Shown: positions 39,202 through 49,074 of the stretch, piece by piece
Position numbering within the stretch: position 1 is the stretch's first letter
How the letters are laid out: the number at the start of each line of letters is the position of its first letter
DNA from: Deltaproteobacteria bacterium
GTDB taxonomy: Bacteria; Myxococcota; B64-G9
Assembly: GCA_019307065.1 (NCBI GenBank)
Contig: JAFDKH010000020.1
Span: 44,226 to 108,225 of the forward strand
DNA: 64,000 nt
Direction of reading: 5' to 3'
Notes under the pieces: model-generated
Database searches by the model: none
What the model was told of the DNA's origin: nothing
The model's input: only the letters and a program-made list of their open reading frames with translations
Made by a program: the position numbers and the translations under genes

Positions 39202-39267
39202 GTGGAATTAAAAATCCGTATCGCCGGGGCAGCCGGTCAGGCATCCCCCATCTGCGAAGAAGGATAG
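39202..39267 (+). pseudogene. Remnant 5' end of a 2-oxoacid:acceptor oxidoreductase gene
   Basis: GTG start after GGGAGG; VELKIRIAGAAGQASPICEEG*; the first 13 residues match the typical KorA/VorA-type N-terminus. Confidence 0.45.
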
Positions 39268-39280
39268 GAACACAAGCCTT

Positions 39281-40324
39281 ATGAAATCCGGTTCAAGCAT
39301 TTTGCCCGATCATGAAAAGCTCAGAAATGTTATCGCCAGTGGAAAACGTCTGGTAATTTTTCTGCACGACAATCCCGACCCGGATGCACTTGCCGCCGGA
39401 TGGATCTTGCAACATATCGGCCAGCATCTGGGAATACGTTCCCAGATAGTGTACTCGGGACGACTGGGGCGGGCAGAAAACCGCACCATGGTTAAACTTC
39501 TAAAAATACCTGTTCGTTGCCTACACGAAAAACATATCCGTTACCTGAAAAACGATCGCTATGCGCTGGTCGACACTCAACCCGGCACCGGTAACAATAT
39601 CTTTCCCCACCGCGATCTGAATTGCCACATCGTAATAGATCATCACCCGCGTCAGCCTGCCCTGAAAGCCAACTATTGCGATATCCGACCGGATGTCGGA
39701 AGTTGCACGACAATGCTCCTGGACTACCAACAACATTTTGGGATTCCAATGAATTCCAATCTAGCAACGGCGGCTGCCTACGCGATTGTCTCAGAAACTC
39801 AAGATCTAGACCGCGAGAACACCAAGGCAGACCGCAAGGCATACGTACGTCTGTTTCCGCATGTCCACTTACGTGCCCTGGGTCGGATTCGTCATCCAGT
39901 CCACGAACGCGACTACTACCGCACAATCGCGCGTGCCATGCGTCATGTAATGGTATCGAAAAACACCTGTGTATGTCATGTCGGCCAGGTACACACCCCC
40001 GAGGTCGTGGCTGAGTTCGCCGACTTTCTGGTAGCCATGGAGCGAATCAATTGGTGTCTGGTCAGCGGGTTCCATCAGGGCAACATGGTGATATCGATTC
40101 GCACCACCAATGCTCGGGCAGATGCAGAGCGAGTAATGAAACGAATTTTACTAAAACTCGGCCAGGGCGGCGGTCATGGCATGATCGGTGGCGGAGCTAT
40201 TCTGTGCAAAGATCTCAACCGCTACGATTTGCTTGCCGAGCAAATTACAAAACGCTTCCTGAAACACCTATCCCGTAGTCAGACCACACACCTGCGGCCA
40301 CTTATCGAAAACGATCGAAATTAA
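39281..40324 (+). CDS. DHH/DHHA1 phosphoesterase (NrnA/RecJ-like)
   Basis: LHDNPDPDALAAGWIL, VDTQPG, IVIDHHPRQP, GGGHGMIGGG. Confidence 0.9.
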   Translation: MKSGSSILPDHEKLRNVIASGKRLVIFLHDNPDPDALAAGWILQHIGQHLGIRSQIVYSGRLGRAENRTMVKLLKIPVRCLHEKHIRYLKNDRYALVDTQPGTGNNIFPHRDLNCHIVIDHHPRQPALKANYCDIRPDVGSCTTMLLDYQQHFGIPMNSNLATAAAYAIVSETQDLDRENTKADRKAYVRLFPHVHLRALGRIRHPVHERDYYRTIARAMRHVMVSKNTCVCHVGQVHTPEVVAEFADFLVAMERINWCLVSGFHQGNMVISIRTTNARADAERVMKRILLKLGQGGGHGMIGGGAILCKDLNRYDLLAEQITKRFLKHLSRSQTTHLRPLIENDRN

Positions 40325-40347
40325 GAACTAAGAAGTGAATCCGCCGT

Positions 40348-40884
40348 TCAGATCTTGCTTGGCTGGATCGCGAGTTTGATGTCGGCCGGTAAATTGAAGA
40401 CTCTCAGACCCAACTCGCGATCAATCATGAACATTCCGCTGCCTTGCGGCCCGGCTAACTTGATCCTTTGCACGATCCCATCGGCAGTCGCCTCTTCCTC
40501 CACCTGCTCCGATATGAACCATTGCAGAAAACTGTTCGAAGCATGGTCCTTTAACTCGATTGCCAGATTCAGCAGATCGCTGATCAAACCGGTTACTTTC
40601 TGCTCGTGCTGATAGACAGCCTCGAAGGCAGCCAGGGGAGAATCCCAATCGCTAGCCGGTTTATCAATTGCTTCGGCAATAAAACGGCCTCCCCTTTCTT
40701 CCAGATAGCCATGAATCTTCATGCCATGATACATTTCTTCGAGTGCCTGAATCTTCATCCAGTTTGCAGCGCCTTCTAAGTTGATCGATTGAAAATAAGA
40801 CGCCATCGACAGATATAAATAAGAAGAATACATTTCGGCATTGACCTGCTTATTCAAGGCTGCTTCTATTTTTTCGTTTATCAT
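40348..40884 (-). CDS. Ferritin
   Basis: LNKQVNAEMYSSYLYLSMA, EEMYHGMKI, FISEQVEEE. Confidence 0.95.
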   Translation of the reverse strand: MINEKIEAALNKQVNAEMYSSYLYLSMASYFQSINLEGAANWMKIQALEEMYHGMKIHGYLEERGGRFIAEAIDKPASDWDSPLAAFEAVYQHEQKVTGLISDLLNLAIELKDHASNSFLQWFISEQVEEEATADGIVQRIKLAGPQGSGMFMIDRELGLRVFNLPADIKLAIQPSKI

Positions 40885-40988
40885 TGTGGTCCTCCTGATT
40901 GGTTTTTTTTGTTCTTACCTAGCTATTGTGTTTACTGATCCGAGACTGTCAACCGGCAACCAGAAAAAAAACCATGAATGACTCAATA

Positions 40989-41031
40989 TGTCTCACCGAT
41001 CAAGCCTGTCTCAAAAGGATCTCGTGAGACA
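40989..41031. promoter_or_regulatory. Three TGTCTCA/TGAGACA elements at exact 18-bp spacing (40989, 41007, 41025)
   Basis: Direct reading; located between divergent ferritin and DUF255 genes. Confidence 0.65.
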
Positions 41032-41116
41032 CATCATCCGGCTCAATTTGCCGGCTTTCTTTGATAACTCATCTAAATAACTGATCATTTTCTGCGGGAT
41101 GATGGCAACTTGGAAC

Positions 41117-41131
41117 TGGCACCAACCTTGC
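41117..41131 (+). promoter_or_regulatory. sigma54 promoter TGGCAC-N5-TTGC
   Basis: TGGCACCAACCTTGC; exact consensus elements. Confidence 0.75.
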
Positions 41132-41173
41132 GTGGTCCAGTTATCGACCATGAAGGAGAAGAAATTGTTCAGA

Positions 41174-43372
41174 ATGAAATTAATAGTGACAACTTTTTTC
41201 GTCTCCGTATTTATTTCAGGAGGTGTCAGCATGACCTTCCAAGCATGTAAATCTAGCGTTACCACTAAGGTCCCAATTCAGCCGGCCGCCCCAGCAGATG
41301 TCAGGCGCACAACTGATGATATCAGGCGCAATGGCAACCAGCTTATAAACGAAAAGTCTCTCTATCTTCGACAACACGCTCATAATCCAGTCGACTGGCA
41401 TCCCTGGGGAACTCAGGCCCTCGATCGGGCACGCAACGAAGACAAACCGATATTTCTTTCAATCGGCTATTCCGCCTGCCATTGGTGCCATGTGATGGAG
41501 GCTGAAGTCTTCGAAAACGATGAAATCGCGGCTTTCCTCAATGCAAATTTCATTTCTATCAAAGTCGATCGTGAAGAACGCCCCGACCTCGACAAGGCCT
41601 ACATGGAAGCCGTGGTTGCCATAACCGGCAGCGGCGGCTGGCCGATGTCGGTTTTTTTGACCCCTGAACAAAAACCGTTTTTCGGCGGCACCTATTTTCC
41701 GCGGGATCAGTTCATCCAGCTGACCGCCAGCCTTTTGGAGGCCTACAATAGTGAGCGCAAATTAGTGGTTTCGCAGGCTGAAAGACTCTACCAGCATGTT
41801 TCGGCCCAATTGCAGATTGAACCGGATTCAATCAAAGATGAATTGTTCGGGCAGGTTGTTTCACTTGCAAAAAAACGTATAGATCACAAATGGGGAGGAT
41901 TCACCTCCCAAATGAAATTCCCTATGCCGGTCAATTGGCAATTCTTGCTCAGGTACTTGCGCAAGCAAGCTGATCCCGAACTCGAAAAAATCATCCGCTT
42001 GACGCTCGACCAGATGGCCTCGGGCGGTCTGCAAGACCATTTGGCTGGTGGGTTCTACCGCTATTGTACCGAACCAACCTGGCTGATTCCTCACTTCGAG
42101 AAAATGCTTTACGACAACGCACTCCTGGCGAACTTATACCTGGAAGCCGCAGTCGTTTTTGAAGATAAAAGCTATGCCGAAACCGGCCGAGCCACGCTTG
42201 ATTTCTTACTCAAAGAGATGAGCGATCAAGCCGGCGGGTTCTATTCAAGTTTCGATGCCGACAGTGGTGGAGAAGAAGGCGCATTCTATTTATGGACTCC
42301 GGCTGAGATCGTGGAGGTGGCCGGCAAGCAAGACGGCCCGCCTCTGTCAGCGCTTTTCGGTGTTACGCCCCAAGGCAATTTCGAGAGCAAGAGCATACTC
42401 ACCTTGAGAAGCAATCCCGCGGAACTGGCCAGACAATTTAATAGCGATGAAAAGCAAGTGGCTGGCCTTGTCGCCCGACACAAGCAAGCAATGCTTAAGT
42501 TCCGCCAAAAACGTATTGCGCCAGGTCTCGACCGCAAGATAATCACTTCCTGGAACGGTCTGGCAATTACCGCCTTGGCCCAGGCTTACCGTACACTCGG
42601 CGACGAACGCTACCTCAAGGCGGGCGAGAAAGCCGCGGCATTTCTATTGAGCGTGCATCGTAGACCGGACGGCGGGCTATTTCGGTCATCGAACAACAAC
42701 GTCGCCGAGCACAATGCGATTCTAGACGACTATGCCTTTTTGTCTCGCGGCTTACTGGCCCTTTATCAGGCCACCGGCAAACAAGACTATTTGAAAAACT
42801 CTCTCGGGTTGATCGACTACACTATAAAAAACTTCAGCAACCCCAAAGGAGGCTTCTACCTGACAGCCGCCGATCAAAAAAACCCCCTTGGCCGGCAGTT
42901 CGAAGTCATTGATGGAGTTCGGCCATCCGGCAACTCGGCCATGCTCGAAGCTTTACTGATAGCCGGCACAATCACCGGTCGCGAACAATACAGACAGCTT
43001 CTTCAGACCTCACTCGAAGCATACGCCAGGGCGTTGCAAGCTGCGGGGTTGGAAATGGCTGGCTGGCTCGATGTCGCTCTACGCCTGAAAGGACCATTTT
43101 ATAATGTGATCATTGCCGGCGATCTCGAGACGACCGCTACCCAAACACTGATAGGCGGACTACAACGCCTAAACCCTGCAGGCGTTGCTCTGGCCTTTGG
43201 ACCGGCCGCTAACCCGTCTGCAGAAATGCTGGATCTGATACCTGCGCTTGCCGGAAAAAAAGCATTGCAAGGCAAGCCAACTGCCTTCGTCTGCAAACAC
43301 GGTGTCTGCAAACAGCCGACTCATGATGCCGAAGTCCTCGAACGACAAGTTCTAACCGGTTGGAACAAATAG
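41174..43372 (+). CDS. DUF255/SSP411-type thioredoxin-like + six-hairpin glycosidase-like protein with export signal
   Basis: [39 protein letters not shown]-terminal hydrophobic signal [25 protein letters not shown]. Confidence 0.9.
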   Translation: MKLIVTTFFVSVFISGGVSMTFQACKSSVTTKVPIQPAAPADVRRTTDDIRRNGNQLINEKSLYLRQHAHNPVDWHPWGTQALDRARNEDKPIFLSIGYSACHWCHVMEAEVFENDEIAAFLNANFISIKVDREERPDLDKAYMEAVVAITGSGGWPMSVFLTPEQKPFFGGTYFPRDQFIQLTASLLEAYNSERKLVVSQAERLYQHVSAQLQIEPDSIKDELFGQVVSLAKKRIDHKWGGFTSQMKFPMPVNWQFLLRYLRKQADPELEKIIRLTLDQMASGGLQDHLAGGFYRYCTEPTWLIPHFEKMLYDNALLANLYLEAAVVFEDKSYAETGRATLDFLLKEMSDQAGGFYSSFDADSGGEEGAFYLWTPAEIVEVAGKQDGPPLSALFGVTPQGNFESKSILTLRSNPAELARQFNSDEKQVAGLVARHKQAMLKFRQKRIAPGLDRKIITSWNGLAITALAQAYRTLGDERYLKAGEKAAAFLLSVHRRPDGGLFRSSNNNVAEHNAILDDYAFLSRGLLALYQATGKQDYLKNSLGLIDYTIKNFSNPKGGFYLTAADQKNPLGRQFEVIDGVRPSGNSAMLEALLIAGTITGREQYRQLLQTSLEAYARALQAAGLEMAGWLDVALRLKGPFYNVIIAGDLETTATQTLIGGLQRLNPAGVALAFGPAANPSAEMLDLIPALAGKKALQGKPTAFVCKHGVCKQPTHDAEVLERQVLTGWNK

Positions 43373-43390
43373 GCTAAAAGGAGAATAACA

Positions 43391-43552
43391 ATGAAAACAG
43401 TCGTGATCAGCCTGACAGAAAAAGAGATTCAGTGGCTGGATTTGATCTTGATAGACAAAGACAAAGAAGATGCGCTGAAGTTTGCAGCCGAAGTCATTAA
43501 ACAAAAAGTCAAGGCCCAGGAACCGGTCCACTGTGGAGACCACGCAGTCTAG
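43391..43552 (+). CDS. Small protein (53 aa)
   Basis: MKTVVISLTEKEIQWLDLILIDKDKEDALKFAAEVIKQKVKAQEPVHCGDHAV after AAGGAGAATAACA; too short for the supplied ORF track. Confidence 0.6.
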   Translation: MKTVVISLTEKEIQWLDLILIDKDKEDALKFAAEVIKQKVKAQEPVHCGDHAV

Positions 43553-43682
43553 CAGAGCTGAAAAGGTAGCCGCCAGCCTCGGTAAATACTCGACATCGAG
43601 TCGATTATGTGACTATCGAAAAGGGTATGCGAGTCCCTGTGTGAATAACCGTCGTTGATTAACAACCGTCTTGGAGAAGATC

Positions 43683-44240
43683 ATGACAGACATGGTACGT
43701 TGTAGGGCCTGTGGTTACATAGCCAAAGAATCCAGTATAAAAAAGGTTTGTCCGGCTTGCGGCCTGCCGGAAACAGTCTTTGAGCCATACCAGGATAAAA
43801 TCTCAAAAAACAGGCAGCTAATCCTGGGGCTGAATCTCCATCCAATTTCGGTTCATTTCCCGCAGGCCTTGGCAATTCTTATTCCAATCATGCTGGCCGC
43901 CAGTTGGTTGCCTATCGAAAACCTGAGTTTTCAATTGTTGATATCAGCCCGGCTTTTGATCGTTATTCTGCCATTCAGCGTTGTCGGCGCGCTATTAGCC
44001 GGCCTAATCGACGGTAAAACACGTTTCAAAAAACTGACAACCCCATACTTGTTGAAGAAGATTATTGTCGGGTCCGTATTTCTGATTCTATCGACAGTCA
44101 TGGCGATCTTGATGTTTGTCGAAGATTTCGAGCCAGACAGTTTTTACTTGGTATTCGCCATGTCGGTAGGCTGCGCAATTTGTGCCGTCATACTCGGTAA
44201 AATCGGCGGGAAGATTGTGTCAGCCAAGGTAAATGGCTAG
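43683..44240 (+). CDS. Rubredoxin-like zinc/iron ribbon fused to a membrane domain
   Basis: CRACGYIAKESSIKKVCPACGLPETVFEPY then TM segments. Confidence 0.75.
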   Translation: MTDMVRCRACGYIAKESSIKKVCPACGLPETVFEPYQDKISKNRQLILGLNLHPISVHFPQALAILIPIMLAASWLPIENLSFQLLISARLLIVILPFSVVGALLAGLIDGKTRFKKLTTPYLLKKIIVGSVFLILSTVMAILMFVEDFEPDSFYLVFAMSVGCAICAVILGKIGGKIVSAKVNG

Positions 44241-44377
44241 CGACATCGTCAAGCCAAGCACTATTCTTTTTTGTTTTTCATAAAGAAATCTTGTACATGG
44301 TGCGCCAATATGCCAAATGGTTATGTTTGAGATGAGCGGGGAATGACTCGTGCTGTAACCAATTGTTTGGAGTGGGA

Positions 44378-46339
44378 ATGGGACAAGTTGAATCCGAAGA
44401 AGATGTTGCAATACGCAAGCCGCGTCAGCGTTTCTGGCTTGCGCTAAAAATTCTGTCTGTTGGCTACCTGGCAGGAACGGTTGTACAACATGGACTTTCA
44501 AAGAGCTTAGCGAACAATCCAGATCTATCCCAAACACTCGGAGTCGTAATAGGTCTGACGAGTTTTTTGGGTGTGCTTATATTTGGCTTCAACCGACGCT
44601 GGTCGCTGTTTTTTGCCAGCAACCGATTTTCTACACCTGTGATTCTAGCAATAACTCATTTTTCTATCTTGGGAACATTTATCGTACAAGGCAAGTCTGG
44701 GAACACGTTAGTGGAAATGTTTTTCCTGCAAGACGTCTTTCATTCTTTTGGTTTTATCTTTTTGATGGGTTTGGGAGCTGGTGGGCTGGCACTAGTTTGT
44801 TGCCGTAAACGCAAATGGACCATCCGGTATGCAGGTGCCTTTTCTGCCCACATTGGTTTGTTGTTGATTTTACTTGGAGCGGCAATCGGAAATTTGTGGA
44901 GCACGAAGGGACGATTGAATATGCATGTGGGAGATGAGTCCAAAAACATTCTCATCCCAAAAACTGACGGTCAGGTTTATCAGATGGAACTGCCTTTTTC
45001 GGTCAGGTTCGACAAATTTGAGCTCAAACACTACGAGCCCGCGATAAGGTTGATGGTTTTCGGATTCAATGGAAAAAAAGAGAAGCGGCTTTTATCGGTA
45101 GATCCTAAAGAGACAAAAGACATCGAAATATTGAAAGAGAAATTTGGCGTCACTTTTATCTCCTACTGGTCAGACTATCATCGTAAGGAAGTGGTCACTC
45201 CGGTTGAGGTACCGGCAGACAAGCTCATTGCGCCATCCAAAAAACAGCCGGCCGCCATTCAGATTAGCATGCCCGCTGCGAAAGGTTCCCAGACTGTATG
45301 GGTCTACGATGAGGGATTGTCTGAAGGTGGACGCATCAAGGGTCAAGAGCATCAACTCGCTTTCTTTTGGCAGCCAGTGCGAGCTAAAGCCTATCTGGAA
45401 TCTTTGGAGGCAGGCCCAAAAAGTTCAGAGCACCTACTGGTATTTGGCGAGAATCGTATACCAGTCAAGGTCGGCGAAAGCTATGCCTTGCCTGGACGCA
45501 ATGAGACAGTGAAAGTCTTACAAGCCTTTCGCGACCTGGTCATGGACGCCCAAACACGTAAGCCTTCCGAACGATCCAATAAACCCCATAACCCGGCCAT
45601 TGAAATTTCGGTATTGGATTCCAACGACAAGCAAATCAGCAAGACCTGGTTGTTTGCCAAATTTCCTGGATTTCATCACCAGGGTAAAGGCGCTAATTCA
45701 GCCTTAGCACACATGCAGTATGAATTTAGCGCGGCTTCTTTTGAACCGCCTCTGATGGTAATCGTTGGCGAAACCCAACAGGTATTCAAACGCGACAAAG
45801 ACGGCGCCCTGACCCCCGGGAAGCTTGTGCGCGACCAGAGTTTCAAAATTGGCGAGCATGATTTTCGGGTGCTGTCTTTGCACGCACAGGTTCAACGAAG
45901 ATACATTGATACCAACAAAAGCGACAAGGTCAAAAACCCGGTCGCGCAGATCCGCTATAAAGAACGCGCGCAATTCCTGGCACCTGGGAAACCGCTCCAA
46001 CTATCCGAACGGCGGATATTAGTGCTGGCCGACAAAAACGGCGACAACGTTAAGGATTATCTCAGCAGCATGTCAGTTATTGAAAACGGCAAGAAGGTCA
46101 AAACCCATATCATCGAGGTCAACTATCCCTTGGAGTACCAGGGCTGGGTTTTTTACCAATCTGATTACAGAAAGGATGATCTAACCTTTTCAGGCTTTAT
46201 GGTTGTCCGTGATCCCGGCCTGTGGGTGGTGTATTTGGGCCTGCTGATCAACTTTTGCGGAGTGGCCCTCGCTATGTTTTTACCGGTGTTTTCCCGAAGA
46301 CAAAAAGTTCGGTTAGCTGCAAAAGGAAGCGTCACATGA
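44378..46339 (+). CDS. resB: Cytochrome c biogenesis protein ResB
   Basis: TM segments, large periplasmic domain, YPLEYQGWVFYQSDYRKD; followed by CcsA. Confidence 0.85.
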   Translation: MGQVESEEDVAIRKPRQRFWLALKILSVGYLAGTVVQHGLSKSLANNPDLSQTLGVVIGLTSFLGVLIFGFNRRWSLFFASNRFSTPVILAITHFSILGTFIVQGKSGNTLVEMFFLQDVFHSFGFIFLMGLGAGGLALVCCRKRKWTIRYAGAFSAHIGLLLILLGAAIGNLWSTKGRLNMHVGDESKNILIPKTDGQVYQMELPFSVRFDKFELKHYEPAIRLMVFGFNGKKEKRLLSVDPKETKDIEILKEKFGVTFISYWSDYHRKEVVTPVEVPADKLIAPSKKQPAAIQISMPAAKGSQTVWVYDEGLSEGGRIKGQEHQLAFFWQPVRAKAYLESLEAGPKSSEHLLVFGENRIPVKVGESYALPGRNETVKVLQAFRDLVMDAQTRKPSERSNKPHNPAIEISVLDSNDKQISKTWLFAKFPGFHHQGKGANSALAHMQYEFSAASFEPPLMVIVGETQQVFKRDKDGALTPGKLVRDQSFKIGEHDFRVLSLHAQVQRRYIDTNKSDKVKNPVAQIRYKERAQFLAPGKPLQLSERRILVLADKNGDNVKDYLSSMSVIENGKKVKTHIIEVNYPLEYQGWVFYQSDYRKDDLTFSGFMVVRDPGLWVVYLGLLINFCGVALAMFLPVFSRRQKVRLAAKGSVT

Positions 46340-47217
46340 CACAAACAGCTGAAATCCTTACAACCTGGTGTATTGGCGTTTATGTCCTGGCAGCATTGAT
46401 ATATGCCTTAATGTGGCTCAAGGATGCCAAAATCCTGCGCTGGTCGGCTCCGGCTGTACTGGCCTGTGGACTGGGCTTGAATTTGTTTCAGCTCTTTTCT
46501 CGCTGGCTGGAGACTAATCAACCTCCCTTTAAAACCTTGTTCGAGTCACTGGTATTGTTTGCGGCCTGTGTGACCATCTTGTATCTGGCCGTTGAGTTCA
46601 TTTACCGGGCACGTATCCTGGGCAGTTTTTCCGGACTTATGGCGGCCGCAATCCTGCTATATGGCTTGCTGGGACACGACAAAGAAGCGGTGAACTTGCC
46701 GCCGGCTCTGCAGAGTGGCTGGTTTATTCCGCACGTGGTTGTGTATTTTTTCGGATACGGGGCCATGGTTATTGCCTTTATCATCGCCATTGTGTTTTTG
46801 GTTCAAGGTGCCCAGTCAGCCCAAAGTGTGGCACAGAAACAAGCCACAAAAATGGAATCTGCCAGCGTTTTCCAACTCCGATTTGCGCATTTGCTGCCGT
46901 TGGAACTGCGTAACATGGAGTGGTTGCTGGATCTAACTGTACGTTTTGGTTTTGCCTTATTGACCTTTGGATTGCTGATTGGGGCGGTATGGGCCAAAGA
47001 AGCCTGGGGAGACTACTGGACGTGGGATCCCAAAGAAACCTGGTCATTGGTGACCTGGCTGGTGTTCGCTGCCTATCTCCACTTGCATTACCTTAGCGGC
47101 TGGCGGGGAAAGAAACTGGCCTTTTTGGTGATAGCTGGATTCGCCGCAGTTTTATTCACCTACCTGGGCATGCACTTGCTGCCGAATGCGGATCAAAGTG
47201 CACATGTGTATCAATAG
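46336..47217 (+). CDS. ccsA: Cytochrome c biogenesis protein CcsA/ResC
   Basis: WAKEAWGDYWTWDPKETWSLVTWLVFAAYLHL WWD-type motif. Confidence 0.95.
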   Translation: MTQTAEILTTWCIGVYVLAALIYALMWLKDAKILRWSAPAVLACGLGLNLFQLFSRWLETNQPPFKTLFESLVLFAACVTILYLAVEFIYRARILGSFSGLMAAAILLYGLLGHDKEAVNLPPALQSGWFIPHVVVYFFGYGAMVIAFIIAIVFLVQGAQSAQSVAQKQATKMESASVFQLRFAHLLPLELRNMEWLLDLTVRFGFALLTFGLLIGAVWAKEAWGDYWTWDPKETWSLVTWLVFAAYLHLHYLSGWRGKKLAFLVIAGFAAVLFTYLGMHLLPNADQSAHVYQ

Positions 47218-47268
47218 CCTCACATAGGAAGTGTTGGGTCATAAATAGGCCCTCTTGACCTATGAAAG

Positions 47269-47275
47269 TGTCTCA
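47269..47275. promoter_or_regulatory. TGTCTCA element
   Basis: 72 bp upstream of the sigma54 promoter at 47347. Confidence 0.5.
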
Positions 47276-47346
47276 TTTAGATTGCCGGACATAGTTACAT
47301 TTTTTCTAATACACTGTAACCACTTCAGTTATTGACATATTGCATT

Positions 47347-47361
47347 TGGCACACCACTTGC
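47347..47361 (+). promoter_or_regulatory. sigma54 promoter TGGCAC-N5-TTGC
   Basis: TGGCACACCACTTGC. Confidence 0.8.
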
Positions 47362-47409
47362 TTTGAACATTTCAAACAGTAACTTAGAAAACCTCAAAAG
47401 GAGAATGAA

Positions 47410-47850
47410 ATGTCCACTAAAGAACTTCAGGAAAAATTAGTCGATCAAATGAAAACCTGGCAAAAGATCGAAGACTCGGCGGTAGCCTCGACCAGCAAGA
47501 TAATAAAAGAATCTCAAAATCCGTTGATTCAGTTGGTAATGGAAATCATCAAAGCCGATTCGCAGATGCATCATCGAGTCCAGGAATTCATCGTCAGTAT
47601 GTATGAGAAGCAGGCAGTTTCTTTGACGCCGGAAGAGATGGGTGAAGTCTGGGATAGTATCGAAAAGCACATAGCGATTGAAAAGAAAATGGTCGCCTAT
47701 GTCGATGATGCCCTTGAATCTCTGAAGGGCAAAAAGATGCTGGTACCTGAGTATCTCTTGACCTATCTGCGGTCTGACGAACAAAAGCACGACGATTTAC
47801 TGGCCGGTCTCGAATACATCAAACGCGGGATGTACCCCTACTCATCCTGA
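47410..47850 (+). CDS. Predicted four-helix ferritin-like protein
   Basis: Helical; DSQMHHRVQEF, IEKHIAIEKKM, RSDEQKHDDLL spaced Glu/His. Confidence 0.55.
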   Translation: MSTKELQEKLVDQMKTWQKIEDSAVASTSKIIKESQNPLIQLVMEIIKADSQMHHRVQEFIVSMYEKQAVSLTPEEMGEVWDSIEKHIAIEKKMVAYVDDALESLKGKKMLVPEYLLTYLRSDEQKHDDLLAGLEYIKRGMYPYSS

Positions 47851-47889
47851 CATGATTGAGAAGCCTGGCAGAGGAGGTATGAACAAAAC

Positions 47890-48396
47890 ATGGAACTAGA
47901 AAATGCAATCAAAACCGCCATAAGCTACGAAATCAAGATCCGCGACCTTTACCTCAAGAGCGTCGAAACCTGCCAGGATGATACCGGCTGTAAAGTCCTT
48001 CAGATCATGGCAGGCGAAGAACAAGATCATATTGATTACCTTGCGCTGATGCTCGAAGAATGGAAAGAGTCGGGCAAAATTACACCCAAAAAACTGAAAT
48101 CAGCGATCCCATCAAAAACCAAGATTGCAAAAAGCGTTGCCAAGTTGAAAAAGAAATCGGCAGCCGAGCAACTGTCCAGCGACCTCGATTTGTTGAAGCT
48201 TGCTCTTGAAATCGAAAAAGAAACCAGTGATTTCTATCGCCAAATGGTGAATTCTCTCAATGCCGCCGGACAAGAGCTGTTCGAGCCGTTTGTCGAGATT
48301 GAAGACGGGCACGTAGCGATTGTCCAGGCCGAAATAGATAATCTCAGTGGCCTCGGCTTCTGGTTCGATTTCCAGGAGTTCGATCTCGAGGGATAA
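47890..48396 (+). CDS. Ferritin-like/rubrerythrin-type diiron protein
   Basis: AGEEQDHIDYLALMLEEW; EIEKETSDFYRQM. Confidence 0.75.
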   Translation: MELENAIKTAISYEIKIRDLYLKSVETCQDDTGCKVLQIMAGEEQDHIDYLALMLEEWKESGKITPKKLKSAIPSKTKIAKSVAKLKKKSAAEQLSSDLDLLKLALEIEKETSDFYRQMVNSLNAAGQELFEPFVEIEDGHVAIVQAEIDNLSGLGFWFDFQEFDLEG

Positions 48397-48419
48397 TGAT
48401 AACTTTCAAGGAGACCGGT

Positions 48420-48932
48420 ATGGGCACGAATAATCAGGATATTATTAATGGCCTGCAACAGGCGATACAAACCGAATCGTATGGCCACTATTTCTACAGT
48501 ATGGCAGCCGCAACCATCGAAGACCAAAAAGGCAAAGAGATTTTTAAAACCCTGGCACAAGAAGAGCTGGCCCATATGCGCTTTTTGCAGGATCAGCATC
48601 AGTCTTTTGTTGAACAGGGCAAAGCCGACGACGCAGCCAGGTTAGGACCGCAGGCAGACCTGTCCGGTAGTAGTCCGATCTTCTCGACAGCTATCAAGAA
48701 TCGAATTTCGACCGCTCACTTCGAGATGACTGCTTTGTCCGTCGCAATCAACTTAGAGTTGTCATCAGAACAGTTTTATCGAAAACAATCCCAGGCAGCC
48801 TCCGACCCGACTGTGGCTAAATTTTTTATCGACTTAGCCGATTGGGAGTCGGGACATTATCATGCTCTGCTTCGTCAGCAGGAAGAGCTGAAGCAAGACT
48901 ATTGGGCAGAGGCCGGTTTTGCACCCTCATGA
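48420..48932 (+). CDS. Rubrerythrin-type ferritin-like protein
   Basis: QTESYGHYFYSMAA, AQEELAHMRFL, DWESGHYHALL. Confidence 0.8.
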   Translation: MGTNNQDIINGLQQAIQTESYGHYFYSMAAATIEDQKGKEIFKTLAQEELAHMRFLQDQHQSFVEQGKADDAARLGPQADLSGSSPIFSTAIKNRISTAHFEMTALSVAINLELSSEQFYRKQSQAASDPTVAKFFIDLADWESGHYHALLRQQEELKQDYWAEAGFAPS

Positions 48933-48949
48933 TTGTGGCCCCCATTACG

Positions 48950-48964
48950 CGAGACAGTGAGACA
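48950..48964. promoter_or_regulatory. Tandem CGAGACA-G-TGAGACA elements
   Basis: 56 bp upstream of the -24 element at 49020. Confidence 0.55.
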
Positions 48965-49019
48965 TTCTGGACTTCCGCCTGTTTGGCTAATTTCCCGTAA
49001 AAACAAAAACTTATATTTA

Positions 49020-49034
49020 TGGCACGAAGTTTGA
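49020..49034 (+). promoter_or_regulatory. sigma54 promoter TGGCAC-N5-TTGA
   Basis: TGGCACGAAGTTTGA upstream of ccdA. Confidence 0.65.
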
Positions 49035-49074
49035 ACCCTAGTATCGCGATTTGATACTTAGCGGAGGAATCTTC

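Noticed and set aside
39787-39793. TGTCTCA heptamer inside the DHH gene
   Set aside because: Isolated coding occurrence without an associated promoter
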